This document shows, piece by piece, positions 22,501-34,982 of a stretch of 64,000 nucleotides of DNA. The position numbers were made by a program, and so were the translations under genes. The first letter of the stretch is position 1. Each line of letters opens with the position of its first letter. The notes under the pieces were generated by a model. The model worked only from the letters and a program-made list of their open reading frames with translations. It did no database searches and had not been told where the DNA came from. This stretch comes from Daphnia pulex (lineage: Eukaryota > Arthropoda > Branchiopoda > Diplostraca > Daphniidae): positions 868,001 through 932,000 of the forward strand of contig NC_060025.1 in assembly GCF_021134715.1 (NCBI RefSeq). Direction: 5' to 3'.

Positions 22501-24528
22501 ATAATTATATGAATCATCAAATTTTAAAATTAGTGTGCTACGGCAAGAAATTCGGACCGTCCGGCTACGGTTTTGGTCAAGGTGCCGGAATTTTGCAGAG
22601 CGACGCTCTGACAGTTTTGAGGTATACACCCACATTCCACATGCAAAAAGAAAAACAAAAAAACAAACGAACGAATAATCCATTTTAAATAAACCTTTTT
22701 AAAAAAAAAAACAATTCTTTTTCGCGCGCTAATTTTAAATCTGGGAATATTTTTCCTGTTAAAAATCTCTAAGCCAATTTGAATGTGCGCTTATTCATAT
22801 AATTTCGCTTATTTATTTCATTGATAATGACTATGTTTAATCATTAAGGCTTGGCTTTTAATTCATTTTCATGCCTGGGCTATAATAACCAATGATTTTT
22901 TTAAAAATTTTCTTTCCCAACCATTTCCTATTCTCTCCTTTTTTTTTGGGTCCGCCGACGATGACGACCAATAAAAAAACAAAACACTCACACATGTATA
23001 ACATCTCATATGCTGGCCGAATAATCCAGTTTGCTATGCCAAAGGATTCGGCCCGATAGGCTATGGCTTCGGCACGACACTTACCTCCGACGTAGACCGC
23101 CTCGATAAGGGGTAGGTGTGCCGCTGTAAAACCCCACACCCCAGCTTATATTATTTGAATCCTACTCTTGTACATAACAGCCTTCATTTTTTTAATTATT
23201 TCGCTTGCCGCAAAGTGTCTACCAGCATTTTCAAATTTCTTTTTTAAAATTAAAATTCCAACTAGAATAATCATTGTTGTTTTTTAAAATGAAATTGTGC
23301 AACGCAGCAATGCGGAAAAGATGCGTCCAAGCCGGCCGGATTTGGGCGTCATCAAGGCGACTGAAGGACAGGACGGATGCCCGCGCTGCGGCGGCGCCGT
23401 CTTCGCCGCCGAGACAATGTTGGCTCGTGGAACGGTAAAAATTTTAAAAAAGAATTACAAATTTTTTTAAAACTAAGAAAGAAAAAAAAAGCTCATTATT
23501 ATTAATTATTATTTTTTTATTTAAAATTTTGATTGGATTTCGGTGGCAGGTTTGGCACAAGACTTGCTTCAACTGCAAAGAGTGCAAGCGCGTATTGGAC
23601 TCGGTGCTGGCCTGTGACGGGCCAGATCGTGACGTCTACTGCAAGCTCTGCTACGCCAAGAAATTCGGCCCCAAAGGATACGGATTCGGAGCCGGAGGCG
23701 CTTTCCTGATGGCCGACTCCATTCCGTACGTTTTGGCTGCCGGCTCCATGCCAAACATTTCTATGTACATCCTACAATCTCATTTCAACTTTTTTGTCTA
23801 ATTCAGAAACGACATGGAAAATTTGGCTTTCAAGGCTATCGACACCAAGACCATCAAGGCTCCGGAGGGCCAGGGTTGCCCCCGTTGCGGCGGAAGCGTC
23901 TTTGCGGCTGAGCTGATGCTGTCCAAAGGACAAGTGAGTCATACACAATTAATCATATCCAGTCTTATAACCTAATGAAAATGTGATTTGTATTTTTAGG
24001 AGTGGCACAAAAAGTGCTTCAGCTGCGGCGATTGCCACCGGCCGCTGGACTCTGTCCTGGCCTGCGACGGCCCCAACAAGGACATTTACTGCAAGGCCTG
24101 CTACGGCAAACGATTCGGACCGAAAGGCTTCGGCTACGGCCACTCGCCCACTCTGGTCTGCACTACAGGCACCGCTGACGTGCCCGTCGAGGCCAAGCAG
24201 GGCCTCAAGGCCGCAGAAGGTGAGGGCTGCCCTCGCTGCGGATTCTGCGTCTACGCCGCCGAGCAGATGATTAGCAAGACCCGAGTAAGTTTTGACATCA
24301 TTTTCCTTATTTTTTAAATTCCTATTTTTTTAATTGGGGTTAATTTGGACATATTAGGTGTGGCACAAGCGCTGTTTCAACTGCAGCGATTGTCATCACT
24401 CGTTGGACTCGACCAACCTGAACGACGGTCCCGACAATGACATTTACTGCGTCGGCTGCTATCGCAGAAAGTTCGGCCCACACGGAGTCGGTTACGGCAT
24501 GGGCGGCGGAGCTCTGCAAACTTTCTAA
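18302..24528 (+). CDS. Mlp84B: Muscle LIM protein, five-LIM isoform (Mlp84B type)
   Basis: Coding exons: 18302-18416, 18632-18803, 22074-22188, 22280-22376, then 22534-22621 or 23030-23111, 23308-23434, 23550-23725, 23807-23933, 24000-24284, 24358-24528; 490 or 488 residues (Drosophila Mlp84B is about 495). All phases join. Five LIM zinc fingers of CRP type (CPRC, WHKxCFxC, CxxC, YCKxCY) start near residues 11, 116, 220, 321 and 416, each followed by a Gly-rich [10 protein letters not shown] segment. Such proteins sit at muscle Z-discs and tendon attachment sites, bind alpha-actinin and stabilise sarcomeres. A 5' UTR exon ends at 17550 (donor GTAAGA) and joins at 18284, 18 bases before the ATG. 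The start MPFVPVD is closest to Drosophila Mlp60A, while LIM2-5 follow Mlp84B, so either symbol could be argued. Confidence 0.93.
20021..20026 (+). terminator. Candidate poly(A) signal of the short LIM isoform
   Basis: AATAAA within an A-rich run after the alternative terminal exon. Confidence 0.3.
22534..22621 (+). other. Mutually exclusive exon 5a of the muscle LIM gene
   Basis: Acceptor AAAATTAG, 88 bases, donor GTATAC. It codes [20 protein letters not shown] then LQSDALTVL, that is the last zinc-binding Cys of LIM2 and the Gly-rich tail. It starts in phase 1 and ends in phase 2, the same as exon 5b. Confidence 0.8.
23030..23111 (+). other. Mutually exclusive exon 5b of the muscle LIM gene
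   Basis: Acceptor AATCCAG, 82 bases, donor GTAGGT. It codes [15 protein letters not shown] then [13 protein letters not shown] and is clearly a diverged duplicate of exon 5a with a different tail. An in-frame TAG follows directly past the donor. Confidence 0.8.
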
Positions 24529-27149
24529 AACTAAAAATTTTAAAAAACAAAACAACAAAAGAATCATTTTTTCGGACAATACGATTTATAGATGATGTTG
24601 ATGACGGGGTTATTAACCGCATCACTCGCGCTGTCCGCTGCTTTTTCACCTCCTAAAATTTGAGGGATTACCACACAAAAAAAAGAGAAAAATATTAAAA
24701 AAAAAAAAAGAAATAAAAATATTAATCAAATGCTTTTTATGGGGAATTAAGTTAAGTGGGGGGATTTTTTTCTAAATTAAAGAAAAACAAAATAAAATTT
24801 TGTTTTCAGCTTTTTGATACACCACAAATGTCCAGACACCAAATTTCTTTCTATTATTACCCACCCAAAAACAAAATAATCCACATACGATTGTTCAAAA
24901 TTATATTTAATCTCCGAATGTTTTTTTTTAAACTATTTCTTCGCTCCGATACCTATCAAATTTGACTAATCGATTGATCCTAGCGTATAATATTTGTAGT
25001 CTTTTTATTTTTCAAAAAATGGCGGGCAGAAATGTCGGCCTTTATTCATGGAATGAGTCGTTCTAGTCCTTGATTCATCATGCATCTAACTCGTGTCGTG
25101 AAAGGCCTTTTTTTTCAAAAACAAATTTAAAGATGAACAGAATCAAAATTGAATGGCAAAAAGATGGAAAAACAAACAAATTTGAATGAAAGAAATCGAC
25201 AACAGGTGACGCTAAAGTTGTCATTTCTTGAATTCTCTAAATTTTTCTTTTTTCTTCTTTTTGTCGGTGTTTTTTTATTATTTTAAAAATTTTCTGTTTG
25301 GCTTTTGATATTATTTTATTTGATGCTGCTATTTTCTTATTATTTATACACAAGTTGATTTTATGTTTGAAGGAGAGAGCGCATGTGTGTGATGACGTGT
25401 CCGAGTGTGATGACGAGGTGGCCATATTTGTATAACGATATTTTGATTGTTATTATTATTATTATTTTTAATTTGAATTTGTTGCTATTATTTCTTCAAC
25501 CTCATATTTTTGATTGACCCCCTCTCCTCAAATTCTTTGCGGCTTTTGGCGACCATTTCACCCACCAGGAAACAAACAATCACGACGACAAGCAGACAAA
25601 ATTGTTGACTAATAACTCGTTACGTCTTTATATAAATAACACGCGCTGACAGCAGCTGATGAATTGTGTCCTATTTTGTTTGTCTTTTTTCTTTATTTGA
25701 TTTAATTATTATTATTTTTTTAAATTCCACTATTCACCTGGGAGCTGTTTCAGCGGTTAAAAAAAAAATTGATTCCCTGTTTGATTTCTTATTCTGCTTC
25801 TCTCTCGCCCTTTGATTCTGTAGCGGCAACAGCGCTTCCTTATTATTATTCTTATTCGTTCAAGAATTATCTATTCAGACTTGGATATCTTCTTGATTCA
25901 TTTTTATTTTATTTTTATTTTTTTTTGGATTTTTGGGTTTCTCCAGTATCGCTTTTACATAATCCAGAACAAAGTTTTCCATTTATCTGATTTTTTGACA
26001 AGTTTAATCGTCGAGTTCAAACATTGAACTAAACAAACAAAAATGCACACACGTGAAACTCGAGACTTTTTTTTTATTTTTTAAGTTTGGGTTTGGAGGG
26101 TGGTCGTTTATCATGAATTTCTTATCTTCTCCTGCTGTTGTTGTCTGTTGGGTCACACACACACACACACACACAGCTGTGATAAGTCTGTAATATCACC
26201 TGGAATGTTGGGGAACTGACGGAAGCTTTTCACTGCCTTTGAATGGACTAAACGAAAAAACCGAACGGAATTTAAATAAGCTGATCAATTTCCTTAAATT
26301 GCGAACGATTTCATTTGACGGAATATGGACCTTGACTCCCGAATTTCTAGCGAATAATCAACCCCCTCCCCCAGAATTCATTTCCGACATTTTTTAAAAA
26401 TTTTCGTTGCTTTTATTTCTGCATCGATTGATAATTATTTCCTATCAAAATGTTTCGTTCAATCATATTTCGCCTTGGTTGCACAAACTCATTTGGAGTC
26501 GCAAAACAAACAAAAAGATGGCAACCTGAAATTGAAAAGAAAAAAAAAAAAAAGGTTTTCAAACATTCTTTGTTCAGCAACGCGTATACATTAATAATAA
26601 TTGTACATCTCGCCTTTTTTATTTAAACTGTCGACCTTCCCATTTTGATGCCTCCCTCCCTCCTTCCTATATGCCCCTTCTCTCATGACTTGTGCTTGCC
26701 TTCTTTTGAAGCGAATACAAACTGAATTTCTCAGTTGGGAAAAAAAATAAAATAGAATTTCATTTCTATATACGGGGAGATTCTCGGTAGTGTGTATGTG
26801 CACAGCTGCTGGAACAAGGACACTATTGTTTGCTGGGCCTATATACTTCTACATATACCCACAGGGAGAGAGTTTCAGGTATAGTATTGTGTCCTCGTGT
26901 GTGTATGTAGGAATGCCTTTGAGACATTTCGGCGTGTGTTTTTCTCTTGAGGAAATGGACCGAGGGACTTGACCTGACAGATCCGCCCATCAAGAAGAAA
27001 ATAGACCCTAAACATGAGGATTTGTTTGCGCTCTAGGCTATTTTTTTGTATTCGATTTGAAGCGGTATATCTAATTCATGAATGTTTGAAAGGTATTTTA
27101 TTATTGGCGCCGAGCAAGAGGGATGGAAGATAGATGTTTAGTGCTGATA
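24529..27149. other. 3' flank of the muscle LIM gene and AT-rich intergenic DNA
   Basis: An AATAAA at 24712-24717 could end the long LIM transcript. The rest is AT-rich with long A and T runs and a CA run at 26154-26175. No gene seen. Confidence 0.5.
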
Positions 27150-28800
27150 TTAAAATGTTTCTATATGTTGAGGATTTAATTGAAACAGCGCACATTCGAG
27201 ATTCGACTGTCTCGTCTTCAGTTCTTGGTTTTCTTTTCGCAACTGTTGGATTTGACGGAGTAGCGAATCAGTTGGACCTGGGAAAAACAAAATAATCAGC
27301 GGCCGAAGTCAATGAAGAGCTAATTATTCTACAAAATGGAAAATATGTTATTACAGCATGACACTTCTTCTAAGGGAACGGACTGGAATGGGCGTCCATC
27401 GGTGCACGTTCCGTTGTTGACTTGGAACAAAAGTGCCGGGTTGTCGCGGATGAGCCACGAAATGTTGCAGCCACAGGCGATTCTTGAAGCTGAAAATTCA
27501 TACAATGAATAATGAAAGAGTTAATAATTAATTAATAGAAACGCTGGTGTTCAATTACTTGGATTTAAGTTGATGGTGAGCCGATTCGTTTGAAGTGGTT
27601 CTAAGAAAACGCTCTCTTTGAACTCGGTCATGTTCAACTGGAAATTAATCGTGTCACGAACAAACATTCCTATTAAAAAACAATAATCCAATTAAATTTG
27701 TAAAGGTAAATTGGTAAATAATCTTTCTGCCTCCCATATTTTCAAATTACATTTGCAAGGATTACTTGCCTTCTAGAGTAGTAATATTGTTCACGGTCCT
27801 AGAATTAGAAGAATAAAAACTGGCGGTTAAAGTTTTCAACTGCGTCTTCGGATTGGGAAGTAGAACGGAGACGTCCGTCGCGTTCTCGTTCAACGTCATC
27901 GAGAACGTGTGCAGATAAAAGGCATCAGTCAAATTGGGGACAGCAACGAAGTTGTTGCCTTCCAAATGCAGCTCTTCGATAACAGTTAATTGAGACACGA
28001 ATTCAATCGAATCGTCTTTGAGACTATTGCCAGTAAGGTCCAGATAGGTTAATTGCGGAAGCGATGAATCCGGAGCCAACGTCATTCGCGAAAGACCTCT
28101 CTGAGTTGCCCCACTCCATTGTCGTGGAGAATAAACGGTGAAGTTCTTCAAGCTTTCAAACGTGGGTATGTTGGTGAGAGTCTCGACGTGACTGTCTATA
28201 AAGGCCAGTTTTTCCAATTGATTGCAGGTTTTTAAGGTGGTTGTGTCAAACTGACGCAGGTTGCAGTCGCTGAATGTGACATTGCCCGTCAAGCCACATA
28301 CACCGGAATCATCTGTGAATGCGTTAACGCTGAATAGTAGCAGATTTCCCATCACAGAGTAAGAGTGGCTGCACTTAAACTGAACGTTTGGGATTTGATT
28401 TCCCGCTAGGAAATTGTCCGGGACGTAATTGAAAGACGTTGTGGTAATGCCATAAACATAAAAGGAGACAACGGGACCGTACGACTGATAGTAAATAAGG
28501 GCTTCCCTTGCTACTTCTGGAGTACTGCTGTAATAATAATCAGCATCACATATAATGCTAAATCCAGAATTCTGTGTGTTGCAGCTGCAATCAATCCCGC
28601 TGGTATAAGAGCCGGGACAGGATGGAGTTTGGGCACTGATTCCTGTCGCCAAAACCACGATTCCTACCTATAAATGGCACATTTTAAAATAGTGATAATA
28701 AAAATTTGTTGCCAGTTCATTCGACCAATATTTTTCGAAATTTTCTATGCGAAACAATTCTTTTTTTACTTACAAGAAGAAGCACAAGGGAATCAGCCAT
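27150..28800 (-). CDS. Secreted leucine-rich-repeat protein LRR1 (luciferin monooxygenase non-catalytic subunit-like)
   Basis: Exons 28800-28774, 28667-27770, 27669-27559, 27489-27355, 27277-27150; 432 residues. Signal peptide MADSLVLLLVGIVVLATG; a Cys-rich N-cap; leucine-rich repeats (for example LTYLDLTGNSLKDD, IEELHLEGNNF) over about residues 60-330; a C-terminal cap on exon 4 (ACGCNISWLIRDNP, GTCTDGRPF, VSC); and a coiled-coil tail on exon 5 (LLRQIQQLRKENQELK). This layout matches crustacean proteins annotated as the 35-kDa non-catalytic subunit of Oplophorus luciferin 2-monooxygenase; Daphnia does not luminesce, so the true role is unknown and may be extracellular recognition. Intron 2 begins GCAAGT, a GC-AG intron. 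First of five tandem copies. Confidence 0.85.
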
Positions 28801-28874
28801 TATATAAATTGAACAACAGCACAAGATGGAGAATCAAATAAATTTTGCTTCGGTCTAGCAATCTCAGAGATGAG

Positions 28875-28896
28875 TTTATATAGTGAACTTTATATA
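28875..28896 (-). promoter_or_regulatory. Two TATATAAA boxes upstream of LRR1
   Basis: The minus strand has TATATAAA at 28882-28875 and again at 28896-28889. The nearer one lies about 75 bases upstream of the start codon. Confidence 0.5.
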
Positions 28897-29390
28897 GTGA
28901 ATTCTTGCACCGAATGTTTAAGATATGAATCGTACTTTCCCCTATTCAATAGATGATTCCGCTTGGTAACAGAAAGTATAGGCTTTTATCAATAAAAGCA
29001 CTTTGTCTTTTGAAAATAAGCCCCCTATAGTCACAATGGCTGATCATTTAAAACCTAGAAAGATATCAAAATGATAAAAGTGGCCCATGCCCATGCTCAA
29101 AAAATTGACACGTGGCGTGTCTTATGAACATATGCTAGGCAAGACTGTTTACACGATTATGACCGATTTGAATAAAATTTCATCACACGTTCCGTCTCAT
29201 ATCACTTCTTTATTTTGTTAATCCTCTTTTCGATTCTTGCGCTATTATGTCTTATATGTTTCTATTATTGAAGGGGTGTATCTAATTCACGTACACAAAG
29301 TTATATTGGAATACTAGCAACAACAGGTGAGGGATGGAAGGTGATGTTTTTAGTGCACTGGACATCCGGCCGGAACGGGAAAGAGCGCAC

Positions 29391-31025
29391 CTATTTCGAC
29401 TGCATTATTGCCTTCAGGTAGTAAATTTCTTCTTGCATAAGAGCAAGTCGACGTAGAAGCGATTCATTCGAGCCTGGAAGCAACAATCAAAACACGAAAT
29501 TGATTCAGAGCCAAATAGTTTGTTATAATATAGGAAGAGAGATTTAATTACAGCATGCCACTTCTTCTATGGGAACGGACTGGAATGGACGTCCATCGAC
29601 ACATGTTCCGTTGTTGACGTAACTTAAAAGTGCTGGATTATCGCGTACGAGCCACGAAATGTTGCAGCCACAGGCGAATTTTGAAGCTGAGAATTCAAAT
29701 ATTCGCAATAAATAAATAGCAAGTTCACCAAAATTGTTTTAACTTACTTGGATTCAAGTTGATGGTGAGACCGTTCGACTGAAGTGGAGCTAAGAAAACG
29801 TTCTCCTTGAACTCGGTCATGTTCAATCTGAAGTTAACGACGTTGTTAACGAACATTCCTAATTATAATAACAAGAACCGATTCAATATTTAGAAATGCG
29901 ATCATTTTCTCAGGTAAGGTCATGGCAAAATTGTTTCAGTTAAAAGTGTTTCAGCGATTCCTACTTGCCTTTTAGAGTAATAATATTGTTCACGGTCCTA
30001 GAATTAGAAGAATAAAAACTGGCGGTTAAAGTTTTCAACTGCGTCTTCGGATTGGGAAGTAGAATGGAGACGTCCGTCGCGTTCTCGTTCAACGTCATTG
30101 AAAACGTGTGCAGATAAAAGGCATCAGTCAAATTGGGGACGGCGACGAAGTTGTTGCCTTCCAAATGCAACTCTTCGATAACCGTCAATTGAACCACGAA
30201 TTCAATCGAATCGTCTTTGAGACTATTGCCAGTAAGGTCCAGATAGGACAATTGGGGAAGTGATGCACCTGGAGCCAATGACATCCGGGAAAGTCCTCTC
30301 TGAGTTGCGTAATTCCAGTTTGTTGGAGAATAAACCGTCAAGTTCTTCAATCTTTCAAACGTGGGAATGTTGATGAGAGTCTCGACGTGACTGTCCATAA
30401 AGGCGAGATTTTTCAATTGATTGCAGTTTTTCAAAGTGGTTGTGTCAAACTGGCGCAGGTTACAATCTCTGAATGTGACATTGCCCGTCAAACCACACAC
30501 ACCGGAATCATCTGTGAATGCGTTGATGCTGAATAGCAGCAGATTTCCAACAGTAGAGTGAGAGTGGCTACACTGAAAATGAACATTTGGGATTTGATAT
30601 CCCGCAAGGAAATTGTCCGGTACGTAGTTAAAATACGCTTGGGAAATGTCGTAAACATAAAAGGAGACAACGGGGCCATACGACTGATAGTAAATAAGTG
30701 CGTCCCTTGCTATTTCCGGACTGGTGTTTGAATAATAATTCGCATCACATTCAATTCTAAATCCAGAATCCTGCGTGAAGCAGTTGCAACGAATTGTGTT
30801 GGTATAAAAGTTGGGGCAGTATAGCGCAGTTGTTGTTGGTTGAGTCTCTGTTGTTTGGGCATCTATTTCTGACGCCAAAACGATGATTCCTACCTATGGA
30901 TTGTTTTAACAGTTGGAATTTTTTAAAAATAAAAAAAAGAAGGTACCTTTTATTCAATCGATATTTTATTATGATCTTAAAAGTTAATTACTTACCAAAA
31001 GAAGCCATAAGGAAGTGTAAGCCAT
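29391..31025 (-). CDS. Secreted leucine-rich-repeat protein LRR2
   Basis: Exons 31025-30996, 30893-29969, 29858-29748, 29686-29552, 29473-29391; 427 residues. The signal peptide (MAYTSLWLLLVGIIVLAS) leads to a Thr-rich stretch (TTETQPTTTA) not found in the other copies, then the N-cap, LRR block, C-cap (no zinc motif; disulfide Cys pattern CGC...C...C) and a helical tail (LLRRLALMQEEIYYLKA). It is the closest paralog of LRR1: the last third of exon 2 is almost identical, while the N-terminal part has drifted. Intron 2 also has the GCAAGT donor. Exon lengths 3 and 4 (111 and 135) equal those of LRR1. Same caution on function as for LRR1. Confidence 0.85.
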
Positions 31026-32849
31026 TTGTTTTTAAATTGAAAATTTGGTGATGGCCGGTCAAGTTGATTTTCCTGACGAGGTGAACAATGAAATTCTTAT
31101 AAGCTGCTTTCTACACCAGCCTTTAAGTACACTGAGCGTTTCCAGTAATCTATTAATTTCACTCAGTAACAGAATGTAGGCTATATAGTGATAAAGCGCG
31201 TGTAAAAAACGGATGACCATACAGAATGTGCCTTGTGTTAAAAATTGACAGTCATTGACGTATGAAGCGTGACTTGGCTATCTTGTAATAATTCTGGTGT
31301 GACTCATACAATAAGTGATAAAATGAGCATATGAGGAAATACATTGTTGCACAGCTTCTATCGTCGATTTGAAGAAATCTTAGTAAGAAGTCTGTGCACA
31401 TTTGTTGACATTATTTCCTACTGTATAAACATCGGCCTTTATGTGGAAAACATTGCAATGGCCCGTCTTATCGGAATACGGAACTGCACCTGCAATTCAT
31501 TCAGAATAACACCAGTGGTTTCTAAACAAATATAAATTGAAATATAGATTAAATAACCAAGGGAATCTACTCAAATTGTTTCATGTATTTTTCACGCAAT
31601 CTTTTAAACATAACGACGAAAATTTTGAATAATCCATATCGATATCTTAAGTAATTGGTAAAAAAGTGTCGTCTGCTACTTTCATTTTGCTGCACACTTT
31701 GTTTCCCAGTTTCGAAAACAGACTAATAGAGGAGAAGTTTAAAGATTTTAGAGGAAATAGAACAATAACTTTTTTAGAAAACATACGTGGCTGCATGGTG
31801 GCTGCACGAAAAATAGATCAACAAATAAAATTACAAAAATGTGATTGTCATTCGAACTCTTTGTGTCGCAGCTCGCCATGCTCTCCACTGCATGCTGTTT
31901 GGCGGGTAAATATAGTCTGAGCATACAAAAGCATCGTTTATAAGAGCCTAAATAGAAGAGTTAAGGTTATAATGTTAGTTCCTGACTGGCATTTATTGTA
32001 TTATTGCATGGCAGTTTGCCTTTTCCTTTGTTCAGATATGAGGCCTGAGCCAGCCATCGTAGAATTAAGATATGCAAGTTTTGCTTTGGTGTTAGTTGTA
32101 TTCCTCTGGCCGGCTAGATAATTTTATGTTGCACAACTTGCATCAATGCAGTGTGTTACGTGGAAATCTCAAACCCTGCCATTTATTTAATATGAGGGTT
32201 TACCCACTGTCTAATTTCAACTTTTCCTTCCTTGTCGTTTCTTTCAATTTTCTTTCATAACCCATTTCTTATTTTATTTTAGCTAAACAGCATCCTATTC
32301 CACTGGAGAAACAACCGATGTCGATCGAGTAACGGTTCCCTTTCGTTAAATGTCCTCGTGTACACCCATGTGTAGTGTGGGTGTCCGAGGATACCCTTTT
32401 CCCTATTCCGCCTGGGTGGATTCAACTCTTCAGTGGATGGATGGAGGCATGGAGCACTTGTGGATGCCTGGCCGTATTTCCCAGGCTTAAAGGTAGGACA
32501 AATGTCTTTCTATTTTCCCTTTTTGACAATATTGGGTGGCGTTGATTATCAATCGTTACGTAACACGATTATTCCTGAGGTATGCGGTTAGCTGCAACTG
32601 TTTTCTCTTATTGCCGTTTTTGTTTTTTCTCAGTAAGGAATCTCATAGATAGAACGACAGCAGTTCAGGCCCGGTTTTGTTACTTACAACTTTTCTGTGG
32701 GTTGAACAATCAAATCCAAAAAATTTGAACTTTAAACACTTCAAGCAAAGTGCAACTTGAAAATTGTATCACCAAGAGAAGACCTGCCTTTGGTATTCTT
32801 ATTTCACTTAATCACGTAAATGGAAAAGTAACATGCAACGTAATTGCTT
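31026..32849. other. Intergenic between LRR2 and LRR3
   Basis: No gene supported. An imperfect hairpin lies at 32353-32391 (arms TCCTCG/CGAGGA and ACACCCA/TGGGTGT). Confidence 0.5.
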
Positions 32850-34438
32850 TTAATGAAACAAAGATTTAAAGTTTCTCATATTATTTTGGAGACGATTGAC
32901 AGTGGGATAAAAGTGGCCGAATTCATTTGGACCTGGAAGAGAAAAATATTTTGTCAAAATTGATCTGTTGTAGATAATAGCGCGCGAACACGCCCGGTTA
33001 AAGTAAATGGGAAAATCAATGATTTACAATTTGAGAGTTCTCCCGGCGGAATCGATTCAAAAGAGCGTCCGTCGGCGCAAATTCCGTTATTCACTCGATC
33101 CAAAAGTGTGGGATTATCTCGAACAAGCCATGCAATCTCGCATCCGCAAACAAATCTGGAAACTGATTCATTTAACAAAAATAATCAAATAGCTACAGCA
33201 CGCTAAAAACCAATGACATTATTTACCTCGGTTTAAATCGATAGTGAGATTACTGTAGAGGAGTGGGTTTAGGAAAACACTCTCTTCAAACCTAGTCATA
33301 TTCAATTGAAGGTTGATGACATCATAGTCGAACATTCCTGTAATTTTGAAAAATAGTGAATCACATTTTGGTGACTTTTGCAACCCGCTCAATTTTTAAA
33401 AATTCAATTCCAATGACAGGTGTTTAGTAACGCTCCTACCTTCTAGAGAAATGACGTCATAAACAGTCTTGGAAGTTGAATAAAACGTTGCCTCTAGCGG
33501 TTGCACCTGATCTCTCGGATCGGGTAAAAGAATCGAAACGGACGAACTTGAGTTGAGCGTCATGGACAACGTGTGCAAATTAAAGCAATCGGTTAAATTA
33601 GGAACTGCGGCGAAATTATTGCCTTCTAAATGCATTTCTTCGATCGATGTTTGCTTGGGAACAAATTCGATAGAGTTGTCCTCTAGACTGTTTCCGGAAA
33701 GGTCCAGATAGGTGACAAGGGGAAGCGACGCACCTGGAGCCAGTGCTAATCGTGAAAGACCTCTTTGCGGTGCGTTAGTCCATTGAATCGGAGAATAAAC
33801 TGTCAAATTGTTCAAGCTCTTCAATGTCGGGATGTCAATGAGACTCTCGACATGACTGTCTATAAAGGCGAGATTTTTCAACTGGTTGCAGTTGTTCAAA
33901 ACAGCCGAATCGAATTGGCGCAGGTTGCAGTCCCGGAAGGTCAAATTTCCCGTCAAACCACATTCGCCGAAACTGTCTTTGAAGGCATTGACGCTCATCA
34001 TTAGCAGTCCGTCGTTGACCGAGTGGTAATGATTGCATTCGAAATTGACGCTGCTGATTTGATTGGCCGCTAGGAAATCGTCAGGGACGTAACTGAAAAC
34101 CGATTGCTTGATGCGAATGATGTTGAATCTGACTATGAGACCGTATGACTGGTAGAATGTTAGGGCTCTCTTCATTGTTTCGGGAGTGGCGTAGTCACCC
34201 TCACATTCCACTTTGAATCCAGGGCTTTCTGGATAGCAACGACAGTATGAGCTGGGATTGGGACTTGGACAGGTAGGATTTTGGGCCAAGACTCCTGTCG
34301 CCATTACGACGTATCCCAACTACCAAAAAGTAAATTTTAAAATGATAGAGGTAAATGTACAGTGTTAGCCGATCTAGATTATGTAATAAGTTTAATAACA
34401 AGTTAACTTACAAGAATAAATTTTAAGGAATTCGCCAT
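32850..34438 (-). CDS. Secreted leucine-rich-repeat protein LRR3
   Basis: Exons 34438-34412, 34319-33440, 33337-33227, 33162-33028, 32932-32850; 411 residues. Signal peptide MANSLKFILLGYVVMATG, N-cap with PTCPSPNPSSYCRC, LRR block (VTYLDLSGNSLEDNS, IEEMHLEGNNF), C-cap FVCGCEIAWLVRDNP and a short helical tail (VNRLQNNMRNF). Intron 2 has a normal GTAGGA donor. At the exon 4/5 junction the pair Cys-Cys of LRR1 is Asn-Cys here, so the cap has one Cys fewer. Similar to LRR4 in the N-cap, which suggests that LRR3 and LRR4 form one sub-branch and LRR1/LRR2 another. Confidence 0.85.
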
Positions 34439-34982
34439 TCGTGCAGTGTGAAAAATTATTGAAAGATGCAGAACCAAATTGTTTTAGATTAGGACTGTGT
34501 CTATTCTAAAGTTTACAGCCGAGTTAATATGCAGACCGTTTATATTATTATTAGACAAGGTTCGTCAATATCACGAACGTCATGCAGTACGGTGAGCCAA
34601 CCACAAACAATAATTTTAAAATTGATAAAGCATGGAGCACATAAATGTATACAAAACGTAGAACGGACTCCGATAATCACTAGGAGCTATTTACCTACAA
34701 AATAAAAATGTACACATGATCTTTGATCGTAAGCAATGTCGTCGCATGCTTATTATAAATAAAAATTTATGATTTTCTTTAAATCAACTATTGCATTTGT
34801 TTGGATATCCCTTATTCAAATCTCTTTTAGTAATCTTGCCTACAGGCATGTTGTCATGGATGTCAAGAAGGATAGAATTTTTAAAAGTTAACAATGCCAG
34901 CTGTTATCATAAGTAAACAAACAAAGTGCACAAATACATTCTACGTTGTATTTTAAGACAGTAAAAAAAATTTTAATCAACT

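Noticed and set aside
33007-33192. Plus-strand frames inside the LRR genes (also 33765-34004, 35643-35861, 36065-36277)
   Set aside because: Antisense shadows of LRR exons.
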